A stretch of 64,000 nucleotides of DNA from Plumapathes pennacea (lineage: Eukaryota; Cnidaria; Anthozoa; Antipatharia; Myriopathidae), in contig OZ038469.1 in the NCBI GenBank assembly GCA_964036295.1, positions 7,704,067-7,768,066 of the forward strand, written 5' to 3'. Both the position numbers and the translations under genes were made by a program. How positions within the stretch are numbered: the stretch's first letter is position 1; the number at the start of each line of letters is the position of its first letter. Under the pieces are notes generated by a model. That model was not told the origin of the DNA, searched no databases, and was given only the letters and a program-made list of their open reading frames with translations. Of the stretch, positions 20,966-31,769 are shown piece by piece.

Positions 20966-22015
20966 AAGTGATGCATTGATGAACGAGGACGTGTCTTGTG
21001 AATTGGATGTCTCCAAATGAACACTCCTTGATGCCGTGCATCTGAACAGGACACCGTAATGCTTGACCTCGCTTATTCTCTCCTTAATGAGGAAGGGTCC
21101 AAAGTAATCTACAGCACAGTATGAGAATGGAGGATTGGGCTTGAGCCTGTCTTCTGGCAAATCTGCCATCTTCTGCTGTACCAGTTGATCCACGAAGTCT
21201 TCTACATGTCACACACTGGGCTATGTAGTTGGATACTGCAGAGGATCCGCCAATGATCCAATAGCCTCTGGCGCAACTCGTGAGTACTTCCTCGACCCAT
21301 GTGGTTGACTTGGAAATGATGTCGAATCAGCAACTCCATAATGTGGTCTTTACGAGGTAAGATGATTGAATGTTTTACATCAGTGGGCACATTGGCTCAT
21401 TGAATGCGGCCACTGACTCTGATGAGACCATCATTGTCTAAATAGGGATCCAGTCTGTAGAGCGAGCTGGATTTCTTCAGGGTCTGGTTGCTGTCTCTTG
21501 TCTGCCTCCTGTCAGTGACTTCACCTGTCAGGTTGAGAGCTTGAAGTGCTTGGAGCTCTTCTTGGAAATGTTCACATTGAACACTTTTGAATATCGCCTT
21601 CTCTGCATCTTGCAACTCTTAAGTTGACTGATCCTTGGTAGGAGACGTGCTACCTTGGCCTTGCCTGATTTGGGTCTTCAAGATTGTTTTACTCTTGAGT
21701 CTTGTCCTAAGCTTGAGACACAGAGTAATTATCGTCTTTTCGTGGAACCAACTTGAGAATCGCTGTAGACGCTCCAGTTCAAAGGTCTTCGGAAACGAGT
21801 CTGCTTTCCCTTTCACTTCTGTTTTCAGGATCCATAGCATGCTTCACTTCTGGATCCGACTAATCTAGTTGATCTGCTTTCATTGGCTGGGGCTGGAACG
21901 TACCATCCTCCCAAAGAAACTCTGGCCCACAGAGCCAGCGGGATTCCCCTAGCAAATGTTGAGCTGTCACTACCTGTGATGCTTCATCAGCAGGGTTGAT
22001 GTTTAGTGTCGACAT
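20966..22015 (-). pseudogene. BEL/Pao pol fragment: RNase H linker to integrase
   Basis: Minus strand in coding order: N-P-A-D-E-A-S-Q-V-V-T and L-L-G-E-S-R-W-L (21930-22000); L-E-R-L-Q-R-F-S-S-W-F (~21760); Y-L-D-N-D-G-L-I-R-V-S-G-R (~21410); H-S-I-I-L-P-R-K-D-H and G-R-G-S-T (~21290-21370); A-D-L-P-E-D-R-L-K and A-V-D-Y-F-G-P-F (integrase first Asp, ~21110); and R-S-V-H-L-E (~21020). The order is that of BEL/Pao Peptidase_A17/integrase H2C2/core. There are several frameshifts. It ends in mid-integrase at the Penelope-like fragment. It may belong to the same family as 25690-28745. Confidence 0.75.
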
Positions 22016-22148
22016 CTTCCTGCAGTAGTTTATTGCCATTTATTTTAGCTTGTTTCGAACCGTTGTTGTGCAGTGCTTTATGTACCATACACACAGTCAT
22101 GCAATTTTTACATTATGTATGTAGCTATCAATAACTCATTATATTCAC
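22016..22148. other. Short spacer between BEL fragment and RAG1-N-like gene
   Basis: AT-rich, no coding signal. The gene to the right seems to lose its 3' exons here, so a truncation breakpoint may fall in this interval. Confidence 0.3.
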
Positions 22149-25104
22149 CTGTTTTTGTATCTTTATTCTGAGTTCTGTTTCCCTGTCCTCTAAGTACGTC
22201 AGTTGGGTCTGAGCTGTATCCTGGTCATGTTGAAGGCTGAGATAGTAGGCAAGTGTATTCACTTCTTGCAGATCCTCTTTTAGCCCATCAAGGATTTGCT
22301 GGCCCAAGTGAATCTTTCCAAGAGTTTTGGAATACTCTTGGAACTCTGCTTTGCCAACCTAGCAAAAAAATAGTATATATGCATATTATTATAAATTGTA
22401 TACTTTTAAAATCAAGCAGGCAAACTACATTATTTCATCAATCATGATTGTAAACTTCCTTTGCAGTGATTTTAGCAATCATTAGATCTAACTGATCAAG
22501 GTCCTGGACGAGCAGGGTATGGAGACGCTTAAAGATCGCAAGACTGATGTGCAGGCCAGGTACGCAAATCTGGCAAACAAAATATGGTAATGCAGGGTTT
22601 GGGATTCAACTGTTCTGCACTTTTTTCTCTGCTTACTCGCCTGCCAAAGAATAGTCTCAGAACTGTTAGTAACCTATTCCAGACCAACATATTTTGCTGT
22701 TAACAACTACAGTCTGTCCCATGTTCTGTGCATTGTTTACAAGAATCTGTGATACCTGAATAAGTGGAACCTGGCACAGGGAGGGTGGATGGCATTTAAG
22801 AAATGCTTTGCTTTCTGGAGGTGTCCTCCTGATGCCATAAACTGTTGATTAGCCTCAGCCAAGTCCTCAAGCGTTCGTACTTGCTTCCTGCCTCTGATGT
22901 CTGGAGGCACTGCCACTTCTCTCTTCTGAATGTGACACCAGAGGCAACAGTAGCGACCTGAAAATTATCTACATATTAGCTGACTTGAAGAAGTTAATGA
23001 TGATGATCATGAAAGCTACTTGTTCTTACCACTTATTCCAAATACCATGCTCAGAAAGGCATAGTCTCCAAAGAAGAAGAGTTTGAGTCTCTTCTCTCTG
23101 CAATAAAAAATCAGGGATGTGCTATGTTGTTTTATCCATTCATGAATACATTGACAAGAACAGGTTAAAGATTGAAGGCCACTGTATTTTGGGTTGAATT
23201 TGGAGTGGAAATATTGGCAATTTGAAAGGACATTTTAAAGCTGCCTCCACTTTTATCCCCTCCAAGTTTTACCCAAACTTCATCAGGTGGAATCATTCCA
23301 TTGTGCCATGTTAACCGGCCGCATCTGAAATAAAAATGTACCTTTTTTATTTTTATTTTAAGAACATGCACGGTATTATATACCAGACAACCACTTGATA
23401 TTCCTTGGTGCTGAAACACTAGAAAGAAAAGGTCTTGCCTTGAGATAATGAACACAGCTAAATTGAATATACCTCTGGTTTTCTTCCAGATGCTTTTCAA
23501 CAGCACAGGTAAGGACATTGATCCACACACATGTAGCTGGTCGCACTTCTGTCCCCTTTTGTTTCTTTAGTGGAAATGTAAATGGCAACTTTTCAGCACT
23601 GATGTGTCCCAATTCCTGATCCTTTGCCAGCAAACGGTCCCTCTTCTCTGGATTGTTAGACCCCAGCTGCTAAACCAGCTGAAAGCCAATATAGTACAGT
23701 GTATATCATATTCTATGTATATTATATTATACATGTCCATCAGATATTCCTTCTGGGAGAAAATATGTGCAAAATGCCTACATGTACCTTCTTAAATGGC
23801 GTAGCTTGTTCCAAAGTATTCCCAAACTTGCCTTCAGTGCCAGGCCCTGACCCTGCAACCTCGAGTTCTAGTCCAGCCTCCTTCATCAGTGCTTGGCGGT
23901 CAGGTTTTGACAACTGTTTTATTTCGTGGCCAAGAAGGGGCTGTGGTCTTCCACCCGAAATCACTGTCAGCAGGTTCTTCATCTGCTTCACACGCCTTTG
24001 CCTTCATGCAGAACGGTCATGTGCAGAGGCTACAGACAGAAAATACACCTTGCAACCACAAACAGTCAAAGTAAACCACGTAGGAATTGATGAATTCGTT
24101 AAGAATTGTCAAAAATGTCCATCCTGATATAACAATCATTAAAATGGTAGTTTGTTTTTGTGGGGGTGGGTTGGAGTTGGGGTACAGCTGTAGTTGATAG
24201 GTGCCCTGGCCTACCGTTCCACGATGTCACTGGATCGTGTCTGAAACAATTTTCTTTTGACCAGAGAGGCAGCAAGTCGCTCTTCAAGAACACTCAGGGG
24301 TTCGGTCTTGTCCTTTCCTAGTACTTCTACTACCGTTTCTTTGTGGACACTTAAAACGAAGGCTTTGCAGTCCTTTTCGTGGATGTCCAACCGCTCCAAC
24401 ATTGTCTCGGTTTTGCAGCAACGGCAGCAAACAGTTGAGCTGGCGATCAACGATAGAACGATCCTTGGAACTTGGTGAATAGTTTCTGCTTGAATCAGGG
24501 TCTTGCACATGGGGCACGTTTGTGATATGTGCAAGCATTGTTCGATGCACGAGACACAGAAAAGTTGTTGGCAAGGTCCTTGGACAGGTTGCTGCAACAC
24601 CTCTTTGCAAATTGGACAAATTATTTCGGGAGATACATTTACGAATCTGTCCAGAGAGGGCATATCTTGAACCACATTAGATGGGATAGTATTGTCATTT
24701 ATATGAACAGCTTGCGTTGCTTCGGTATTTTCAAGGGACTGTATTTTCTTGAGTTGTCCCTTGGCGTCTTTTTTCTTTTTTCCACCTTTTTGTTTGTTGG
24801 AGAAGAGAGTGCAAATGCCACAATTCTGTGTATGTTCTTCCCATTTTATAACTTTGATTGAACACTTGTAATTTGGGTCGGTAACGTGTTTTCCACATTT
24901 GACAAAGCAGTTGTGGCATAACTTCTCTGGGTGGACGTTCGGCTGATCCTCTGAGGTTGTAATGCCCAGGCATGAACTAAGTCTCATCGACACTTCGGCT
25001 TCGGACAGGTTGTGTGAGTATCTGTCTTTGTCAAGAAAGTGTCCACACACTCTACAACTTCTTTCCAGTTGACTCAAATGAAATTCTTGTGTTCCCACTT
25101 CCAT
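22149..25104 (-). pseudogene. RAG1 N-terminal-like RING protein, multi-exon (N-RAG-TP-like)
   Basis: Eight inferred exons on minus, seven with clear GT..AG borders: 24215-25104, 23788-24029, 23473-23666, 23165-23324, 23030-23097, 22771-22957, 22456-22569, 22149-22358. Exon 1 (about 297 codons) has C-R-V-C-G-H-F and C-H-N-C-F-V-K-C pairs, a Lys-rich run, a RING finger (C-P-I-C...G-P-C-Q-Q-L-F-C-V-S-C...C-P-M-C) and then V-P-R-I-V-L-S-L-I with C-R-C-C...H, in the order of vertebrate RAG1's N-terminal third. The RING His is Gln here. Later exons read W-V-K-L-G-G-D-K-S-G-G-S-F-K, F-F-G-D-Y-A-F-L, C-C-L-W-C and P-G-L-H-I-S-L-A-I-F. Damage: an in-frame TGA in exon 2 and missing 3' exons. N-RAG-TP elements of Aplysia carry a comparable N-terminal domain (recalled, not searched). 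Confidence 0.6.
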
Positions 25105-25689
25105 CTGCGTGAGTGAAAAAGTTTTGAGTTTGGGTAAGAAGAAGCGTTTTTTGACGATTTAAAAAAATAATTAGCAAATAAAGAAATACGAATTCATAAA
25201 AAGTAGGCGACATACAATCATAGCTTTTCTTACCTTTGAAGCTCAATTGCTTTGAAGCAACTGCAGTGGCCGTTGACGAAGTCGGCCGTGCGATGGATTT
25301 CAGTTCGCAACATCCGCGTACGGCTTCAAAAATCTCACCAAAACCAAAATTCCAGTACAGTCTAAAACATGTTTGGTGAAGCTTCTCAGAACTGTATATT
25401 TTTGGCGTTTAAAAAAATTACGGACTCTAAATTTGCCGCTTGGGTTTACGTAATTCAATTAGGGCGCCATTTTTGTTGCTACTGAGTCAGATCCTCCATA
25501 GCAACAAAATTGACTGCGTGTGTACCTGGAACCTAATGTCGCGCGCGAAACAGCCGTGGTTAGGTGTCTAAAGACACAAGGCCACAGTCTAACGTTGCGA
25601 GATACTCGACAGGTCTTCCTTGCATCTAATACAGATTATTCTCCCATCATCACAGTGTTTAATACAGATGGCTCCATCCCGAGTGTATG
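25105..25689. other. 5' flank of the RAG1-N-like gene; no coding signal
   Basis: Non-coding. The small open frame at 25520-25753 lacks recognisable motifs. No terminal inverted repeat partner could be found because the other gene end is truncated. Confidence 0.35.
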
Positions 25690-28205
25690 TAAGGCCCAAA
25701 TCGCGGAAATCTTTGCGAACTTGCATGTAGAGTTTCTGGTTCGGTTTCGTTAGATCCTCATTTCATCACCACTCTGATTTGATCCGGCTTTTTTGGGTGG
25801 TAGACGCCTGTATGATGGACATAGTTCACTTTGCCATACTTGACATCAAGGCGGTCAGAAGGAACTCTCAGCACAGTGGGCAAGAGTATCTTCCATGAAT
25901 GTTCTGTAGTCTGCAAGGTACTTGGGGTTCCTCTTGAACCTGGCTGTAAGTCGATGCCAGCGCTTCACAGCAACATGTCGATTATAGGGAAGCGAGATCT
26001 TGTCTGACTTCAGAGGAAGTGGCATTTCGTAGTGTCCATCTGACCTCTTCTTGATTCCTCCATTCAGAATTTTCATGAATCTCTCATCTTCCACTGAGTA
26101 AGGTTTGCCCTTCGGGTAAAATGTTGGTGGGCTTCTGTTGCAATTAACTTTTTGCAAACTCCTTCAGCACAGTCTTCTGCACTTAGGAATTGGTAGACTG
26201 CCAATCACGCCCCATCCTAGTAGGGATCTCTGTCTGTAGGAGTCATCCTCTCCACCGGCCATAATTTCCCTCAGTCTGACCACTCTTGGGCAATTGTTCC
26301 CTATTAGAAGGGAAATCTCTATGGCTGGGTTATATGGCATCAGCCTATCGGCAACTGGCTTGAGATGGTGCCACTGTCTGACGACCTCTGGTTTGGGAAT
26401 CTGTGATCCGTTGACTGGTACCACTTCACGGGTAAAGGCTACTGGTAACTTGATCGCATTTTCTTTTTTGAAGTCCATAACTTCTAGACCAGGGATTCGG
26501 TTGCTCTCAATCAGCACATTTTTGTTCTTGCATAGTGGTAAGCAAGAGCTGAGTCTCTGGTCCATGCAAATTAAGTCTCTCACACAGACTTTGAGAAACA
26601 AAGCCAACGTTCGACTGGTCATCTAGAACTGCATATTCCAGGGGTTCGCTTAAAGGATCACCAGGTCTAACCCATAAGGTCATGGAGTGATCTCGTCCAC
26701 CATCTTGGCCTGGGAGAGAGCATACATCCATACAGTTCGAAGTGCCTTTATCCTAGTTCTCATTTTCCTGTCGCTGAAGACATGTCAGGTGGGCTCTGGA
26801 GCATGTTGTACATGTCTTGTTTGGACAATTCCTGGCTAAGTGCTGATCACTCGATCCACATGCCATGCACAATCTCTTCTGAAATAAGAGTGTCTCTGTT
26901 CTTGTAGGACTTCTTCGTTAATTCCTTACACTGGTCAATGTGTTGTTCGTTGCAGAAAGGACAGCAAGTGTGACTATCTGGCAGTCCTCTGATCAGATCT
27001 GGTGGCTCGATGGTCTTAACTGTATTATAGAAGGAATTAGCTTTCTAATTGCTGCCTTGCCTTTTTGGGCTCTCATTGGCTTGCCTGCTTGGTCTGTAGT
27101 TTTCTTTCTGTCGTGTCAAACATTCAAACTCCGGCATGATGGCTTTTTCTGAAGCTTTCCTGACAAACTCAGCAAACTCAGTGAATGGATGGAAGTTGTG
27201 ACTGCCACGCATTGACCTCCACTTGTGGATAACATCTCTCCACTTGTTATCTAGATGGTAAGGGAGTTCTACCAATTTCGCTTTCTCCTTAGCATAATCC
27301 AATACACCAAGGCTTGGTACAGTTTCCCTGGCAGCTGTGATCTTGTCCAGGAAGTCTGAGAACTCTCTCAGTGCTGATGCATCTCTGGGGCCAATTCTCG
27401 ACCACAGTTCTAATTTGCTTGTAAAGGCAGTACTGATAACACTGTCATTTCTGATAGGATGTTCATGTACATATGTGTGTTCCTGTCTGGAGGCACCTTG
27501 GACTTCTGATGGAGGGGGTGTTGATACTCGAGGATGTGCAATTGTATTCGGCTGTTGCAACTTAAAGAACCTTTCCATGTCCTCTTCCTTGTTGGCTGGG
27601 GGAAGAGACTCTAAGTCCATATATGATAAACATGTACCAAGTTCCTGTTCACTCTTCAAATACACATCCATCTTTGCTTGGTTTTCATCAAATTCTCTTT
27701 CTAATTTCAGTTCAAGCTTTTCCTCCTGCTCAAGTCTCCACAGTTTCAATTTCCTGTCCTGCTCCGCATATGCTAGTTTAACTTTTATGCCTGCACCTTC
27801 CTTTTGTAGCTGAAGTTTTTCATCTCTGTGAGAGTGTCTGGAACTGGACCTTCGGGATGTCCCTGAGTGATTGGATGCAGCTTTGACTAATTCAAGTTGA
27901 ACAAGTTCTTCGATCTCTACAGTAGTCATCTCGGATTTGTTGTATTCAGTTTGCACTTGTTCCCAAATTGTTGTAATTGTTTCTTCTTCAGTGACTTCAG
28001 TTCCTTCAGTGCACAATATAAGTCTCCAAATTCAGCCCAAAGCACCTGAGCTTTGCTTAGCTCTTGTTTCCACACATGAAGTTCTTTACATTGGCCTCCG
28101 AGAAGTATAGCATGCCTCACTTGTTTGGTCAACTCTGACCTTTTGGCTTTCAACTGTATCAATTCCAGTTCAATTTGAAATCCGAGGCCTTTCTCCGTGA
28201 GCTTT
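25690..28205 (-). pseudogene. BEL/Pao gag-protease-RT fragment
   Basis: Minus strand, in coding order: a helical Gag start (to ~27930), DUF1759-type Gag with L-R-E-F-S-D-F-L and L-V-E-L-P-Y-H-L (27045-28016), zinc knuckles C-M-A-C...H...C and C-T-T-C...H...C (~26790-26880), protease with Y-A-V-L-D-D-Q-S-N (~26620-26640), then G-L-E-V-M-D-F-K-K, L-I-G-N-N-C-P and L-L-G-W-G-V-I-G (26164-26622), H-Y-E-M-P-L-P-L (~26020) and Y-H-P-K-K-P-D-Q-I-R-V-V (~25790). That is the BEL/Pao order. At least four frameshifts occur (near 27990, 26620, 26160, 25860). The RT catalytic and integrase parts are missing on the left. A single 212-bp LTR lies upstream. Confidence 0.85.
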
Positions 28206-28533
28206 CTGCTCTGTCACATCTTTTCCACACGGCAAAATGTTTAAATAAATATAATTTTTCCTACCTTCCGTCCTTCGGAAGCAACAGTTGACCTGACATC
28301 CAGCTAACGTCCGTTTGAACTTCTTTCTGATTACAAGTTTCCTCTCTGATCATTTTTCCCCAGAGCTCTGTCTCGGACGAAAACTTTTACTGACCTCCAA
28401 TGAATCTGCTTCAATCTTCCTTTGATCAGAACCTTCCTTTCGGAGAACTTTCGCCGTAAATTCGATGCCTGAAGATTCCTTCAATTGTTATTGTAACTGC
28501 CACTCAGAACTTTTGTCGTGGCAGCCCCCAGAC

Positions 28534-28745
28534 TGTTATTCACAAATGAACCATGCCGCTGAACTTTCCTCGGTTTAATGGGTTCACTGAAGATAACAAT
28601 TGAGTGGCTTCACCAGGGGAAGATTGAACCTGAATTACAAACACTAGTACGTATTAGAAACGTTGCCAAACAAAAATGGCGTCTCTCCGACCATGTGGGT
28701 AGGTTACCAAGCTATGCAGGGAATCCGCAGGCCCTAGTGACCGCA
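28534..28745 (-). repeat. 5' LTR of the BEL/Pao fragment
   Basis: On the minus strand it begins TGCGGTCACTAGGGCC and ends GAATAACA, immediately followed by GTCTGGGGGCTGCCACG, a primer-site-like tract. The outer boundary is supported by a second, deleted copy at 29319-29460 that begins at the same base. No partner 3' LTR lies in the window. Confidence 0.6.
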
Positions 28746-29244
28746 GCTTAAGAAAACTGGGACGAGCAACAAACTAACGATATAAATAGCTCATTTTACT
28801 GCACACTGCTGCAGTGACACATTTTGATATTTGTTACAGCGCAAATACGCAAATACGGTATAAAAAACAGTATTGAAGCGAAGGCTGGATTAAACATGGC
28901 CTCTGATTAAAAGTGTTCGAATTCAAACTGTCAAAATGTGCATGAAAAGATAAGTCACGCACCAGGTCAAGCATTGCTCTTTTCTTGCTGGCTGACATTT
29001 TCACTCCTAAGCTCAAAATGCAGAGTCCTTTAACCTTCAAGAAGCAAATGTATGAGTGTTGTAATGACAATTTATAGTTTAATCAGTTTTATTTGAGCAC
29101 GGTGTCAAAAGCCAAGTTCTCTATATTGTATGATTCTTTTCCGGTGAGACACAGTCTCTTGGGAGTCTCGCTGTTGTTCCTATTTTCCATTATAGCTTAT
29201 TCTGGTCTCGGCCCAACTCACACCACGAGCCTACTGGCCTTCCA
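28746..29244. other. Non-coding, with a degenerate MITE relative
   Basis: Around 29000-29095 the sequence follows the interior of the TTAA MITE at 36846-37009 (TTTCACTCCTAAGCTCA, ATGTATGAGTG, AATCAGTTTTATTTGAG). Only one half is recognisable. No genes. Confidence 0.4.
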
Positions 29245-29535
29245 GTCGTGTTTTTTATTGGTTCAACAAATTATATTATACATTAAGTACTTCTCTTTAG
29301 GAGGAATCTGATTGATAGCAATTAACTTTTTGCAAACACCTTCAGCACAATCTTCTGCACTTAGGAATTGGTAGACTGCCAATCACGCCCCATCCTAGTA
29401 GGGATCTCTGTGGGGAGGTTACCAAGCTATGCAGGGAATCCACAGGCCCTAGTGACCGCAGTCTTGTTTTTTATTGGTTCAATAAATTATATTATACATT
29501 AAGTACTTCTCTTTAGGAGGAATCTGATTGATAGC
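29245..29535. repeat. 75-bp direct repeat flanking a 141-bp rearranged BEL scrap
   Basis: 29245-29319 and 29461-29535 match at about 73 of 75 positions (landmark TATATTATACATTAAGTACT). Between them lies a piece made of LTR start (matching 28694-28745) fused to pol sequence (matching 26142-26228), an internal-deletion copy of the BEL element above. The 75-bp flank is far longer than an LTR-element target duplication. Confidence 0.8.
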
Positions 29536-29539
29536 CAGC

Positions 29540-30970
29540 TGGACAGGCCAAACACCAATGCTGGAACTCTTAGAAATAGGAATTCCATCAGTGTCCAAAA
29601 TATTTAAAAAATAGGTAGGCAGTGCGTACATGGTTGGACATGCATATTAGCTTATTAAGAATGACAAGTTCTGTAGTCATCTCCAGATCATTTAGTTGAA
29701 ACGATATAACAAGAACAGCAACTACAGTTACAACAGGACCTTGGTTTGTCTCAACATCGTTGACAAGTCGAATAAATTCAAGGATATAGAAGCGATACAA
29801 AAATATCTGTGTAAGCCGAAGACGAATCATTTTTGTTATTTCATAACTGTGAATCACACGTTTTAGTACTGTCAAAGAAATCGCTTCTAGGTAAAACAAA
29901 AGCATTTCAGTTGTGTTTTGCCGAAATTAAGTAGATGTTCAGGTGCTCAGAACTTCTCTGCTTTTGTTCACAGCGTGTTCAGTCCATTTGTGACTAACAA
30001 ACTCAAGACTGTCGGTGTATTTTTCATTTCTAGTATACCATCCTTGTTACAGTCGGGACAAAAAAGAAATTGGATAGAAATGGGGACACGGTGGGTCCCG
30101 TGTGAGGATTTTTTGTTGTGCAGGGAGTATATGGCAAGAGCAGCCGAGTCAGTTTTTGAACATGGCGGATCCATATTTCCCTTGCCCTCTTTTCTTCCAA
30201 TTTCGTTTAAAAACTAAAATTTCACGAAAAATATTTGTTGAGAGAAAAAAATTGAATGGCCCTGTGGGAATTGAACTTAGACTAATTTGCATATGAATTT
30301 GTAAACACTCGCAAGGAATGAATTTGTTTACGCTTTTAATCAAGGTGAAATATTTATTAAGCTTAGTATCCCCAAGCCTTATTTTAGATCGCCACAGAAA
30401 CTTTGGTAGCAACTGATTCAATGGCTTCCAAGCAATTTGCGATATAGTTTTGTAGCGGTTAACCTGAATGTGTAAACATGACACGTGTAAGGCATATCTC
30501 ATTATTGCTCGCACATTGTTTTACAGCTCTTCATTGCTTTTGTGGCCAACACGCTTCTGTTTTCTGAATCTACGTTATGTTTTCAGCCTAGTATTTTCCA
30601 AAAGGTATTTTGTTTCACCATACAAAATTTAGTCGACACCAATTTAGCGGGGAGAGTTATTTGTGACACTGTTCTGCTAGCAGTATCTATCAAAGTATAT
30701 TTAAAACCAACCAAAGTGCAATGTGAATTTGTCTTGCTGGCCGGGAATGGATTTTTCGTTTCTTTCGGGACAGAATTTGATATTATCTTGGCACAAAACT
30801 TTACCAAACAGCTACGGGAATGAGACAACACGGATATCATGTACAGAATTTAATCCATCAAGCTTTGTTTACGGCTATTTTCATAGCTTCCGACGCTAAA
30901 CTCAACAACGCAAAGCCAGCTAGGAGTAATTTTTGTCTAAACTTTGTCTAAAACCAGCTAGGAGTAATTT
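29540..30970 (-). repeat. Interspersed repeat copy A with a 2A-like N-terminal frame
   Basis: On the minus strand this aligns over more than a kilobase with 57780-58970 (plus) and, with deletions, with 60790-61170 (plus). It contains a short open frame (29588-29905) in which a basic/hydrophobic stretch, R-L-V-N-D-V-E-T-N-Q-G-P, precedes a run of Val/Ile. The matching frame in the second copy has D-L-E-R-N-P-G-P. It looks like the 5' UTR and start of an otherwise missing coding region, perhaps a LINE. No RT motifs are attached. Confidence 0.55.
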
Positions 30971-31029
30971 TTATCACAATTGCCCCACTCCACCCAGAAA
31001 ATTTTGGCTAGCTCGAACGTTCACCCATC

Positions 31030-31661
31030 CAGAGTCACAGCCACCTCGCTTCTCAATAACATAGGTCGGACATCACCATGTCCTCCCCCAAATTGGTCTG
31101 GGCTAGAAAGAATTCCACCAGGCTTGCAGAGCTTCCTATATTTGTCTCCATCAATGATGTCTCACAGTGATGTGGACTTGTCACACTTGGAGAACCTTTC
31201 TTTGATATCCTGCCATATGCCACTGCCTGTGGTTGGTATACAAAAGAAAATATATTGTTGCAAAATAGTTTCTAATGAAGATTATTTTTGAAGCTGCCCT
31301 AAACAGCACCCAGTGGTGAGAGGGTGGGTAAGTGAGAAATCTAATTGATTCAAACTTGGGTTGCAAGATACTTTAAGTGTTCCTCAAGAGGGACACTGAC
31401 AAAGTAATGTTTTCTCGACATTTTGTGTTGCCATGTCTCCACGGAACCGCAGCCTGAAAAACAACACAACACAGATGCAAAATCGATTGTATAGCCGTGT
31501 ACAAATGAACCAAACAAGGTGATTACACCAGCCGCATAATAGTAAATTTGCCCATCTACCGCCTGAACCTCGATCAAAGTATGTGCAGCTTCACATGTTG
31601 TGAAAGTCGTGCTTCTAGCATAGGAGAGCACGAGGCATTTCAATGTTTCTTTTGATTTCAT
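31030..31661 (-). pseudogene. CACTA/TNP2-like transposase fragment
   Basis: Exon-like segment at 31350-31457 reads C-G-S-V-E-T-W-Q-H then H-Y-F-V-S-V-P-L-E-E-H-L-K-Y-L, preceded by an intron-type acceptor TGTTTTCAG. Farther downstream on minus (~31040-31200) comes D-I-I-D-G-D-K-Y-R-K-L and G-G-I-L-S-S-P, recalling the TNP2-like transposase region of EnSpm/CACTA elements. Pieces are in different frames with stops. No CACTA ends were located. Confidence 0.4.
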
Positions 31662-31769
31662 TAGCTGGTTATCCTAAGAATACGAATAGTATTCCAACCC
31701 AGATTTAGACTATCGGCCATCTTTTAACTGGGGTTGGGAAAGTTATGGGATCTAACATTTAATTTCTCA

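Noticed and set aside
30240..30270. tRNA-like B box (GTTCAATTCCC on the minus strand)
   Set aside because: Also present in repeat copy B, but there is no A box at a proper distance and no cloverleaf; more likely part of the repeat family by chance.
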